From assembly GCA_041588495.1 (NCBI GenBank), contig JBFGWM010000098.1:1-9654 (forward strand): a stretch of DNA of 9,654 nucleotides, in the 5' to 3' direction. Positions 1 to 6,892 of the stretch are shown here, one piece after another (positions within the stretch are counted from its first letter, which is position 1; the number at the start of each line of letters is the position of its first letter). This DNA comes from JBFGWM01 sp041588495 (GTDB lineage: Bacteria > Pseudomonadota > Gammaproteobacteria > Pseudomonadales > JBFGWM01). The notes beneath the pieces were generated by a model. The model had not been told where the DNA came from, ran no database searches, and saw only the letters and a program-made list of their open reading frames with translations. Both the position numbers and the translations under genes were made by a program.

Positions 1-1
1 C

Positions 2-2080
2 CAGCAGCGCGCCTACCTGGAGATGGAATACGGCAACTTCCCGGCTTCCGTGGATGCTTCGCGGAAAGCGGTGTTCTACGGCAGCGAGATGGGCATCGGC
101 AGGGATTTCACGCTTTTCCTCAGTCACGCCCAGCTTGGCCTTGCCCACGCCCTCAACGGTGACCGCGAGGAGGCGCTTTCCTACGTACCGAAACTGGAGG
201 CCTTTCGCTTCAAGGTTTTCGGTTTCGTGACCCTTGCAGAGGAACACATGTCCAAGATGCGCCGCGACAACGTGGTGGCCATCCACATGGCGCTGCGCGA
301 CTGGCACAAGGCCCGCGAGGTGATGGAACGGGAAACCGCGGGCAAGGCGATCAGCGAGATCCTGCTCGACAGCGGCATGAAGGCGGCCAGCGCGTTCGTG
401 GACCCCTTGTCGCTGGTTGCCGACATCGCCATCGAGAAAAAAGTGGAGTACGACTTCTCCAAGGCGGACTGGGAATATTCCGAGAAAGTGCGGACCCACT
501 TCCGGATTGCCAAGATCGCGTTTGAGACCGGCGATCACGCGGCGGCCCGCGACGGCTACGAGGAAATCCTCTCCGACCCGCGCAGCGCGAACTTCAAGGA
601 CATCTATTACACCATCCTGCATGATCTCGGCCGCCTGAAGCTGCTCGAGGGCGATCCCGCGGGCGCGGTCGAGGACTTCCGCAGGGCGGTGGACGAGATC
701 GAGGCTTCGCGCGCCAACATCACTGCGGAAGCGGGCAAGATCGGCTTCGTCGGCGACAAGCAGGCGGTCTACCAGGATCTCGTGGCAACACTGGTGGCGC
801 AGGGCAGGGCGGCGGAGGCCTTTGAGTACGCGGAGCGCGCCAAGGCGCGTGCGCTGGTGGACACCCTGGCGACCCGGAAACGTGCGCCGAAGTCCGCGGC
901 TAGCAGCGCCACGCTGGACGTCATCGAGCAGATCCGCAGCGCGGAGGAAACCCTGCATTCCCATCGTGCCACGGCTTCCACCCGTGAACACGCCACCACG
1001 CGTTCGGCCAGTCGGGCGCGGGTCGCGGAACTCATGCAGGCCAACCCGAAGGTCGCCAGCCTGGTGACCGTGTCCGCACCGGATGTCGGCCGCATCCAGT
1101 CGCTGCTGCGCCGGGACGAGGCGTTGCTCGAATATTTCGGCGCCAGCGACCGCATGTATGGCTTCATGGTCACCCGCGATCGCGTCCACGCGTTTCCCGT
1201 CCGCCTGGAGACACTGGACGACGATGCCCGGCAGTTCCGTGATCGCGTGCAGCGACCGTCGAATCACGGCTACAAAGCCCCGGGGCGACGCCTGTACGCG
1301 GGCCTGGTGGAGCCGGCCACAAGGAATTTCCGTGGGCGGCGCCTGATCGTCGTGCCCCACGGGCCGTTGCACTACATTCCGTTCGCGGCGCTGCCGAACG
1401 GGCGGGACTCGCTCATTGATCGCTTCGAGGTGCGCGTGTTGCCCAGTGCCAGCGTGATGGAATTCCTCTCCGCTCGTGTCGGGGGCTCGAATGACGCCAC
1501 GCTGATCCTGGGCAACCCGGATCTCCACGATCCGGGGATGGACCTGCCTGGCGCCGAGCGCGAGGCGCGCCAGATCAGCGACCTGCTGCCGGGCAGCCGT
1601 CTCTTACTGCGGGAGCAGGCGACTGAAACCGCGGTACGCTCGGCTGCAGGGTCTTTTCGCCGCCTGCATTTTGCTTCACACGGCATCTTCGATCCGCGGA
1701 ATCCATTGGCATCGGGACTGATGCTGGCCGGTGACGGCGCGCAGGACGGGTTCCTCAGCGTGGCAGAACTCTATGACCTGGATCTCAACGCCGACATGGT
1801 GACCCTGTCGGCCTGCGAGACGGCGCTTGGTGAAGTCGCCAGCGGTGACGATGTGATCGGGTTCACCCGCGCATTCCTGTACGCGGGCGCCGGGTCTATC
1901 GTTTCCAGTCTATGGCAGGTGGATGACGCGGCGACTTCCCTGCTGATGCAGAAATTCTACGAGAACCTGGGCACCATGGACCGCGCCGCCGCACTTCGGA
2001 AAGCCCAGTTGCACGTGCGCAAGGCCCACCAGTCCCACCCGTTTTACTGGGCGGCGTTCCAGGTCACCGGCGGGGTGTGA
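2..2080 (+). CDS. TPR-CHAT domain protease-like protein, 5'-partial
   Basis: The reading frame is open to the left edge (QQRAYLE precedes the first Met at base 23), so the N-terminus is missing. Numbering from that Met gives 685 residues. Residues about 30-285 are helical repeats of TPR type, clearest at 160-225 and 245-285 (for example AKIAFETGDHAAARDGYEEI). A charged helical linker follows at about 295-340. The CHAT domain, a caspase-like peptidase fold, fills about 345-685. The catalytic dyad appears intact: His553 in LHFASHG and Cys598 in VTLSACETALG. The family hallmarks GDDVIGFTRAFLYAGAGSIV and WAAFQVTG are also present. CHAT proteins are cytoplasmic clan CD peptidases; some act as regulated proteases in defence or signalling, but the substrate here is unknown. 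No signal peptide can be judged because the start is missing. The gene ends 24 bases before the stop of the convergent membrane-protein gene. The domain assignment is firm; the biological role is not. Confidence 0.92.
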   Translation, partial: QQRAYLEMEYGNFPASVDASRKAVFYGSEMGIGRDFTLFLSHAQLGLAHALNGDREEALSYVPKLEAFRFKVFGFVTLAEEHMSKMRRDNVVAIHMALRDWHKAREVMERETAGKAISEILLDSGMKAASAFVDPLSLVADIAIEKKVEYDFSKADWEYSEKVRTHFRIAKIAFETGDHAAARDGYEEILSDPRSANFKDIYYTILHDLGRLKLLEGDPAGAVEDFRRAVDEIEASRANITAEAGKIGFVGDKQAVYQDLVATLVAQGRAAEAFEYAERAKARALVDTLATRKRAPKSAASSATLDVIEQIRSAEETLHSHRATASTREHATTRSASRARVAELMQANPKVASLVTVSAPDVGRIQSLLRRDEALLEYFGASDRMYGFMVTRDRVHAFPVRLETLDDDARQFRDRVQRPSNHGYKAPGRRLYAGLVEPATRNFRGRRLIVVPHGPLHYIPFAALPNGRDSLIDRFEVRVLPSASVMEFLSARVGGSNDATLILGNPDLHDPGMDLPGAEREARQISDLLPGSRLLLREQATETAVRSAAGSFRRLHFASHGIFDPRNPLASGLMLAGDGAQDGFLSVAELYDLDLNADMVTLSACETALGEVASGDDVIGFTRAFLYAGAGSIVSSLWQVDDAATSLLMQKFYENLGTMDRAAALRKAQLHVRKAHQSHPFYWAAFQVTGGV

Positions 2081-2083
2081 TCT

Positions 2084-2096
2084 CCCGGAGCCCGGG
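2084..2096. repeat. Short perfect hairpin between convergent genes
   Basis: CCCGG-AGC-CCGGG forms a 5-bp all-GC stem with a 3-base loop in the 24-base gap between two convergent stop codons. Neither side carries a T-tract, so it is not a classical intrinsic terminator. It may still slow polymerase or protect 3' ends from either direction; that is inference. Confidence 0.4.
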
Positions 2097-2104
2097 CACC
2101 GCGA

Positions 2105-3274
2105 TCAGGCACTTTGCCGGTAGCTCCCGGCCAGCCAGGCCTCTGCCGCATCGATGATTCCGGGCGCAAGATCCAGGTGCTGGCGAACCATTTCCAGGTC
2201 CTTTCGGAACAGTTCCATGTTGCGGCGTATACCGATGTTCTGGTTCATGTCGAAGGCCGTGCCCTCGAGACCGGTTTCCACGAACAGGTACAGGTTGTCG
2301 GATTCCACGCCGGCAAAGCGGATTTTGCCACTGTTTGCGGGATTCAGGTTTGGCAGTGATTCCGGGTAATCCCCGGGCTTTGAACTGGCTGCCGAGCCAT
2401 GGTTGGCGCCGCCCTGGTTCAGCATTTCGACGATCCAGATGAAAAAGCCCTGCTTGTGCCGTTCCCGGTGATCGGCGACGCTCTTCGCATCCGGCTCCAC
2501 CACAAACATCTCCGCCGTCCAATTGCTGGGCATCACGCCCTCCAGGCGTAACACGATTCCGTCAAAGACCGTGCGGTGGTCGCCCTCGTAGCGTTTTTTG
2601 CCATCGCTGTCGGTCACCGGACTCAGGCGCTTGATCATGACCTGGGATTCCCAGAAATCGACCGGCTTTCCGCCCGTCTCGCAGGAAAAATGATCCGCGT
2701 TGGTGGTGCTGAGCTCGAATTTCTGGTCGACGTCCGGATCGAAACAGGCCTCGATCCAGGCACGCTCATCCGCATCGGAGGCGACCACGGCGCGCACGAA
2801 ACTGGTGGGCAACAGGCGATCCGGCGCCTGGCTGACCAGGCGGGCCTTGTCGAGTGCAAATTCGGGCGCCAGCAGGTTCAGCAGCGAGCGCTTGAAATAG
2901 TGGGACACGCGCACGTGGATGAACATGTACGGAATCATGATGACCGCGAAGATCAGGATGGAGATGAAGAGCCAGGTTTCAACGGCCGGGTTGTTGCCGG
3001 CGGACGGTTGCACCGCCCGGAACAGGGCGTTCATGGGTCGCATGAAGCCGGTGAGGTTCATCAGCCCGTAACTCAGCCAGTAGATGGCCGAGAAAATGGC
3101 CTCGACCACCGCGAAATACAGGAAATTCATCCAGAACAGGGGTTTGATCCACAAGCGCATGAAGCCCAGGAACCACAGGCCCAGTGCCGCAAAGCGCCCG
3201 ATGGTGAAAATCACCAGCGTGCCGACCCAGTAGGCCACGAAAATGAGGGTGAAGGTGGTGAACGCGGTGGCCAT
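2105..3274 (-). CDS. Three-helix membrane protein with DUF3137-like soluble domain
   Basis: A 389-residue protein of unknown function. The N-terminal third is strongly hydrophobic: segments at about 8-38, 47-74 and 100-121, the first long enough to be bent or re-entrant. Residues about 130-389 are soluble. Within this part, TVFDGIVLRLEG (235-246) and the later KIRFAGVESDNLYLFVET (317-334) recall the pattern of DUF3137 proteins, which also pair N-terminal helices with a soluble domain containing an F-x-G-hydrophobic strand. This match is from memory of the pattern and is tentative. There is no signal peptide, catalytic motif or metal site that I recognise. The ATG has a GAGG Shine-Dalgarno 9 bases upstream and a TATAAT further up, so the start is well supported. 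It is convergent with the CHAT gene and divergent from phoD, hence probably a single-gene unit. Confidence 0.8.
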   Translation of the reverse strand: MATAFTTFTLIFVAYWVGTLVIFTIGRFAALGLWFLGFMRLWIKPLFWMNFLYFAVVEAIFSAIYWLSYGLMNLTGFMRPMNALFRAVQPSAGNNPAVETWLFISILIFAVIMIPYMFIHVRVSHYFKRSLLNLLAPEFALDKARLVSQAPDRLLPTSFVRAVVASDADERAWIEACFDPDVDQKFELSTTNADHFSCETGGKPVDFWESQVMIKRLSPVTDSDGKKRYEGDHRTVFDGIVLRLEGVMPSNWTAEMFVVEPDAKSVADHRERHKQGFFIWIVEMLNQGGANHGSAASSKPGDYPESLPNLNPANSGKIRFAGVESDNLYLFVETGLEGTAFDMNQNIGIRRNMELFRKDLEMVRQHLDLAPGIIDAAEAWLAGSYRQSA

Positions 3275-3312
3275 GTGCCGAATCCTCGAAGCGGGGCGGG
3301 TGAAGGCGTCGC

Positions 3313-3318
3313 ATTATA
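3313..3318 (-). promoter_or_regulatory. Candidate -10 box for the membrane-protein gene
   Basis: On the minus strand the sequence reads TATAAT, an exact sigma-70 -10 consensus, about 40 bases upstream of the ATG at 3274. I see no good -35 hexamer at 16-18 bases spacing (the sequence there is GC-rich), so activity may depend on an activator. In such GC-rich DNA a chance TATAAT in the right place is uncommon. Confidence 0.45.
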
Positions 3319-3409
3319 GCCAATCCGGGTTCCGCCGGGTCGCGGGGGTGGTTCAACCCGGCATCTTGTCGTAACCCAGAAGGCGCGCGGTATCGGCGCA
3401 TTTTTCCCG

Positions 3410-3425
3410 CCGCAAATTTTTGCGG
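3410..3425. repeat. AT-cored palindrome in the divergent intergenic region
   Basis: CCGCAAA-TT-TTTGCGG is a perfect 7-bp inverted repeat around TT. It lies between the two divergent promoters and stands out from the GC-rich surroundings. It resembles a dimeric regulator operator more than a terminator: the loop is too tight for a stable hairpin, and no T-run follows. The function is inferred only. Confidence 0.35.
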
Positions 3426-3520
3426 GCTTCCAGTCCGAAATTCCGCGCCAGAGTCACCGAGCCACGGCCGGGGAAGCCTCATGGTGGGGGCGTCCAGCGG
3501 GTCACGATCGGGGCCGGCGC

Positions 3521-3550
3521 TTGATTGCCGCGTGCATTCGGTGCTTTAGT
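3521..3550 (+). promoter_or_regulatory. Candidate sigma-70 promoter for phoD
   Basis: TTGATT (3521-3526), an 18-base spacer and TTTAGT (3545-3550), with TGC directly before the latter forming an extended -10 (TGnTTTAGT). The predicted transcript would start near 3557, about 40 bases before the ATG. Both hexamers are imperfect, so this is tentative. Confidence 0.35.
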
Positions 3551-3583
3551 CTCTCTATACGCGGGAATCGCGCAGGCAAAAGA

Positions 3584-3589
3584 AGAGGG
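3584..3589 (+). promoter_or_regulatory. Ribosome binding site deciding the phoD start
   Basis: AGAGGG lies 7 bases before ATG 3597. It selects this ATG over the upstream in-frame TTG at 3525, whose translation would place 24 extra residues before the Tat motif. Confidence 0.7.
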
Positions 3590-3596
3590 TTCCATC

Positions 3597-5471
3597 ATGT
3601 CAGACCAATACGACCGCCGAGAATTCCTGCGCCGGGCCGGCCTGGGTACCAGTGCCGCCGCGGTGCTGGCGGCGGGGCTGCCGCGCCCGGCGCCGGCGGC
3701 CGACAAGAATCTCGCGCCGTTCCTGCACGGGGTCGCCTCCGGTGATCCGCTGAGCGACCGGGTCATCATCTGGACCCGCGTCACGCCGCCCGCAGGCCAC
3801 GACGGCAGCCCCATCAAGGTCAAGTGGACCGTGTCCGGTGATCCGGGCCTGGGTAAGAAGGTCCAGTCGGGCAATGCCACCGCCAGTGCGGAACGGGACT
3901 GGTGCGTGAAGATCGACGTGACCGGCCTGTCCCCGTACACGTATTACTATTACGCCTTCTCCGCCCTGGGCCAGCAATCCATGGTGGCGCGTACCAAGAC
4001 GGCGCCCGCCGGGGATGAAACCCGGCACCTGCGCTACGGGCTGGTGTCGTGTTCCAACTACACGGGCGGCTACTTCAACGCCTATGCGCGCCTGGCGGAG
4101 CGGGATGATCTCGATGTCATCCTGCATCTCGGCGATTACATCTACGAATACGGCAACGGCAACGTCGAGGGGGACCGGCGCTACGGGCCGGACGCGATGC
4201 GCGGCGTGCGTGATCACGAACCGGATACCGAGCAGGTGACCCTGGCGGATTACCGTGCCCGTCACGGCAATTACAAGAAAGACCCCGACCTGCGCCGCCT
4301 GCACCAGCTGTTTCCGTTCGTGACCACCTGGGACGACCACGAGTCCACCGACAATTCCTGGAAGGACGGCGCCAATAATCACCAGCCCGATACCGAGGGT
4401 GACTGGGCCACGCGCAAGGCGGCTTCCATGCAGGCCTATGACGAGTGGATGCCGATCCGTTCCTCGGGTGACCCGGCGATCATTTACCGGCACCTGCAAT
4501 GGGGCAACCTGGTTGACCTCATCCTGCTGGACACGCGCCTGGAAGGCCGCGACGAGCAGCTGCAGTATCCGGGCGAGCAGGGCGAGGCCATCGGTGCGCT
4601 CGGACTGCGCAAGGAGGCCGACGACCCCGATCGCAGGATGATCTCCGACCGGCAGATGCAATGGTTCCAGGAGCGCATGGCGGCGTCCCGCGGACAATGG
4701 AAACTGCTGGCGCAGCAGGTGGTGGTGGCGCAGTGGAATGCCGGTGCGGTGCCCCACGTGCCTGAAGATGCGCCGGTACACGATTTCCCGCAACTGATCC
4801 GCAGTGGCGGTAACGCGCTCAATCCCGATGCCTGGGATGGTTACACCCACCAGCGCGACCAGCTCTTTGACGCCTTCGAGCAGAGTGACGGCGTGGTGGT
4901 GCTGACCGGGGACGTGCATTCATCGTGGGCCTTCGACCTCAGCCGGGACCCGGAGAATCCGATGATCTACAACCCGCTCACCGGGGACGGGAGCCTGGGC
5001 GTGGAGTTCGTCGTGCCGGCGGTGTCCTCTCCAGTCTTTGCCCATACCTTCGGCGACGAACGGGTGTCCGGCCCGGTCATCGAGAGCGGCATGCGGGCGG
5101 AGAACCTGCACCTGAAATGGGTGAACACCCAGCGTAACGGCTACGCCGTGCTGGATGTCACGCCGGACGGCGTGCAGGCGGACTGGTATTTCTTGGACAC
5201 GGTGCTCGAACCGAGTGACGGTGAAAGCCTGGCCGCCTCGTGGCGGACCAACGTGGGTACCCGGAACCTGGTGCAGGCGCAGGCAGAGGCCCGGGCCAAG
5301 CAGTCACCGGAGGATACCCCGGGTCCGCGCCCGAACCTGGTTGCATCGGGAGTCCAGGAATTGGAACCGGCCCAGGCGAGCATGGGTGCAGGCGGACTGG
5401 CGGCAGGCGCCGTTGCCGCCGCGGGTGCGTTCGTGATTCGCCGGCGCCAGGACCAGGCCGGGAAGCGTTGA
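3597..5471 (+). CDS. phoD: PhoD-family alkaline phosphatase / phosphodiesterase, Tat-exported
   Basis: A 624-residue metallophosphoesterase that hydrolyses phosphate mono- or diesters outside the cytoplasm. An upstream in-frame TTG at 3525 is rejected: ATG 3597 has AGAGGG 7 bases upstream and begins a twin-arginine signal, DRREFLRR (residues 6-13), followed by a hydrophobic run and PAPAA ending near residue 35. The Ig-like PhoD N-domain spans about 36-140 (HGVASGDPLSDRVIIWTRV). The catalytic domain follows. Visible metal-site motifs are Cys152 in VSCSNY, which probably matches the iron-ligand Cys of Bacillus PhoD, Asp180 in HLGDYIYEYG, DDHE at 246-249, and TGDVHSSW with Asp439 and His441. The far C-terminus is odd: a Gly/Ala-rich hydrophobic stretch at about 596-614 followed by RRR, resembling a membrane anchor or sorting tail. 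The neighbours are not phosphate transport genes. Family assignment is firm; substrate is unknown. Confidence 0.95.
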   Translation: MSDQYDRREFLRRAGLGTSAAAVLAAGLPRPAPAADKNLAPFLHGVASGDPLSDRVIIWTRVTPPAGHDGSPIKVKWTVSGDPGLGKKVQSGNATASAERDWCVKIDVTGLSPYTYYYYAFSALGQQSMVARTKTAPAGDETRHLRYGLVSCSNYTGGYFNAYARLAERDDLDVILHLGDYIYEYGNGNVEGDRRYGPDAMRGVRDHEPDTEQVTLADYRARHGNYKKDPDLRRLHQLFPFVTTWDDHESTDNSWKDGANNHQPDTEGDWATRKAASMQAYDEWMPIRSSGDPAIIYRHLQWGNLVDLILLDTRLEGRDEQLQYPGEQGEAIGALGLRKEADDPDRRMISDRQMQWFQERMAASRGQWKLLAQQVVVAQWNAGAVPHVPEDAPVHDFPQLIRSGGNALNPDAWDGYTHQRDQLFDAFEQSDGVVVLTGDVHSSWAFDLSRDPENPMIYNPLTGDGSLGVEFVVPAVSSPVFAHTFGDERVSGPVIESGMRAENLHLKWVNTQRNGYAVLDVTPDGVQADWYFLDTVLEPSDGESLAASWRTNVGTRNLVQAQAEARAKQSPEDTPGPRPNLVASGVQELEPAQASMGAGGLAAGAVAAAGAFVIRRRQDQAGKR

Positions 5472-5498
5472 CGTCCTCCGGGTTCTGAGTGGTTCGGT

Positions 5499-5542
5499 GG
5501 TCCCGGGCCGGGTGGCCATCGATGGACGGGTTTAACGGGACC
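5499..5542. repeat. Inverted repeats downstream of phoD
   Basis: GGTCCC (5499-5504) pairs with GGGACC (5537-5542), and a perfect 10-bp palindrome CCATCGATGG lies between them at 5516-5525. The long loop and the absence of a T-tract make this a weak terminator candidate at best. It lies in the 207-base gap between phoD and the BMP gene, which otherwise shows only the promoter-like TATACT. Confidence 0.25.
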
Positions 5543-5663
5543 GGGCCCGGCCTCCGCCGCTGACAGACCTTCCGGCCACGGCCTGCAGGGGCTCCAATGG
5601 CTCGATTCGCCCCGACAACCCGTACGTTTCGCCCGTGACGGGGGAGGTGACAGGGCGTTTGCC

Positions 5664-5669
5664 TATACT
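5664..5669 (+). promoter_or_regulatory. Candidate -10 box just upstream of the BMP gene
   Basis: TATACT ends 9 bases before ATG 5679. I see no matching -35 at 16-18 bases. A start of transcription 6-9 bases downstream would fall at or within a few bases of the ATG, giving a leaderless or near-leaderless message. This agrees with the lack of any Shine-Dalgarno before ATG 5679. Confidence 0.4.
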
Positions 5670-5678
5670 TTCCCTTGC

Positions 5679-6686
5679 ATGCGCATGATTCGAATTCTCC
5701 TGGCCGTCCTCTCGTTCCTCGGTGTGATCCCGGCGGCCGCGGGTTCCGGGTTTGCCCCCCTCGTTCTTTATGCCGGCACGATCGACGATGGGTCCTTCAA
5801 CGAATCCGTTCATCGCGGCGTATTGCGATTCGAGCGTGAATCCGGCGTCGACGTCGTCGAGCAAAGCATCTCCTACCAGGCGCACCGCTTTCCGGTGGCG
5901 CTCCAGGACGCAATCAACACGGCCGCCAACCCGTTGGTCACGTTTCCCTCGACCCAGTCGGAGTTCGATACGCTGGTCCAGTTTGCGGAGTTGCATGCGC
6001 ATCGTTCCTTCGCGGTGATTGACGCGGAGATTCACCTGCCCAACGTGCAATCGATCCTTTTCAAGGAGCAGGAGGCGACGTTCCTCGCTGGAATTCTTGC
6101 CGGCATGGCAAGCAGGTCCGGCGTCGTCGGTTTTGTCGGCGGCATTGGCAATGCGGTCATTCGGGACCGGTTCGCATGGGGTTTTCAGCAGGGTCTGCAC
6201 GAGGTGGATCCCGCCATCACCCTGCTGGAGGCCTACGTGGGCCGAACGCCAAATTCCTGGTTCAAGCCGGAACGGGGCTACGAGATCGCGCGGTCCCAGA
6301 TTGAGCAGGGTGCGGACGTGATTTTTCATGCAGCGGGTGAGTCGGGTCTGGGTGTGCTGCGCGCCGCGGCGGAAGCGGGTCACCTCGGTATCGGTGCAGA
6401 CCTGAACCAGAATCCGCTGCATCCCGGCCACGTGCTCACATCCGTGATCAAGCGCGTCGACCAGGCCGTCTACCTGGTGCTGTACGAGGCGTGGCGCGGC
6501 GAACCGGTTGCCGGCGTTCGTTACCTGGGGCTGGCGGAAGACGCGGTGGGCCTGGCCATGGACGGGCACAATGCACCCCTGATCACGCCGGCGATGGGTG
6601 CACGCATCGAGACACTCGCGTCGCGGATTCGCGGCGGACACCTGGTGATCGGCAGTCGACCTGCCGTCCCTGAGGCGGCCCCCTGA
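5679..6686 (+). CDS. BMP-family periplasmic substrate-binding protein
   Basis: A 335-residue protein of the BMP (Med/TmpC-like) family, whose members bind nucleosides or related ligands for ABC uptake or sensing. Residues 1-22 form a Sec signal peptide (MRMIRILLAVL... ending AAA-GS), with no Cys at the cleavage point, so it is predicted soluble in the periplasm rather than a lipoprotein. Family motifs include YAGTIDDGSFNES (31-43), FKEQEATFLAGILAG (128-142), the Gly-rich GVVGFVGG (148-155), GADVIFHAAGESGLGVL (211-227) and IGADLNQN (238-245). The two alpha/beta lobes are complete, and length is typical. A second ATG at 5685 is possible; neither has a clear Shine-Dalgarno. No ATPase or permease gene lies nearby. 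The next gene, in the same direction, is a hybrid histidine kinase, so a sensory role is possible but inferred. The ligand cannot be read from sequence. Confidence 0.9.
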   Translation: MRMIRILLAVLSFLGVIPAAAGSGFAPLVLYAGTIDDGSFNESVHRGVLRFERESGVDVVEQSISYQAHRFPVALQDAINTAANPLVTFPSTQSEFDTLVQFAELHAHRSFAVIDAEIHLPNVQSILFKEQEATFLAGILAGMASRSGVVGFVGGIGNAVIRDRFAWGFQQGLHEVDPAITLLEAYVGRTPNSWFKPERGYEIARSQIEQGADVIFHAAGESGLGVLRAAAEAGHLGIGADLNQNPLHPGHVLTSVIKRVDQAVYLVLYEAWRGEPVAGVRYLGLAEDAVGLAMDGHNAPLITPAMGARIETLASRIRGGHLVIGSRPAVPEAAP

Positions 6687-6892
6687 GGTGAAATCTGCCA
6701 ACCCGCTCCCGCTTTGCGCCGTAACCCCCTGAAGCTCCGCAAAAAGGGCGTGTTTGAGCCAGCGGATACCGCGTTTCGGGGGCGAACCTCAAAACCGTGG
6801 AGATGCCCGGAAGGGGCGGGCGGGATTTTCTGGATTACCGTGGTAACGGCTATGCTATGTGGGTTGGAATTCAGGTTGCGGCGGAGTGCGGC
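6687..6892 (+). other. Leader region between BMP gene and kinase, with potential RNA structure
   Basis: About 200 bases before the chosen kinase start. CCCCCTGAA near 6725-6733 can pair with TTCGGGGG near 6775-6783 (one bulged T), enclosing a smaller GCGG-ATA-CCGC hairpin near 6763-6773. It matches no riboswitch class that I can recognise. Further down, TATGCT (6851-6856) could act as a -10 box, but no good -35 is visible. Part of this region could be translated if the kinase starts at GTG 6797 or ATG 6857. Confidence 0.3.
6883..6886 (+). promoter_or_regulatory. Ribosome binding site deciding the kinase start
   Basis: GGAG lies 6 bases before GTG 6893. The competing in-frame starts (GTG 6797, ATG 6803, ATG 6857) have no Shine-Dalgarno at useful spacing. 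TATGCT at 6851-6856 would also place a transcript start just upstream of this site. Confidence 0.5.

Larger units (their letters stand above)
3275..3596. other. Divergent intergenic region between membrane-protein gene and phoD
   Basis: These 322 bases hold no convincing gene. The left end carries the TATAAT of the minus-strand gene. The middle holds an AT-cored palindrome near 3410-3425. The right end carries a candidate promoter and the Shine-Dalgarno of phoD. I looked for direct repeats resembling a Pho box (CTGTCAT-like 11-mers) and saw none, so phosphate control by PhoB is not supported by the sequence. Confidence 0.6.

Noticed and set aside
2..3274. CHAT protease plus membrane protein as a gasdermin-type defence pair
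   Set aside because: The membrane protein has fixed N-terminal helices and a large soluble domain, is longer than bacterial gasdermins, shows no gasdermin-like feature, and is convergently rather than co-directionally encoded.
2576..3319. 247-residue + strand open frame antisense to the membrane-protein gene
   Set aside because: Composition is rich in His, Glu, Asp and Gln, typical of antisense to membrane segments. The minus frame has hydrophobic helices, a Shine-Dalgarno and a -10 box.
3320..3596. Pho box (PhoB site) upstream of phoD
   Set aside because: No pair of CTGTCAT-like direct repeats with the right spacing could be found.
3600..4919. Long minus-strand open frame (439 residues) antisense to phoD
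   Set aside because: The product is rich in His, Arg and Val with no recognisable domain, as expected for the shadow of a GC-rich gene. The + frame carries complete PhoD motifs.
5532..6701. Long minus-strand open frame (389 residues) covering the whole BMP gene
   Set aside because: No family motifs and an antisense-like composition; the + frame is a clear BMP protein.
6687..6892. Known riboswitch (c-di-GMP, purine or other) before the kinase
   Set aside because: No conserved core of any class I know is visible; only generic pairing.
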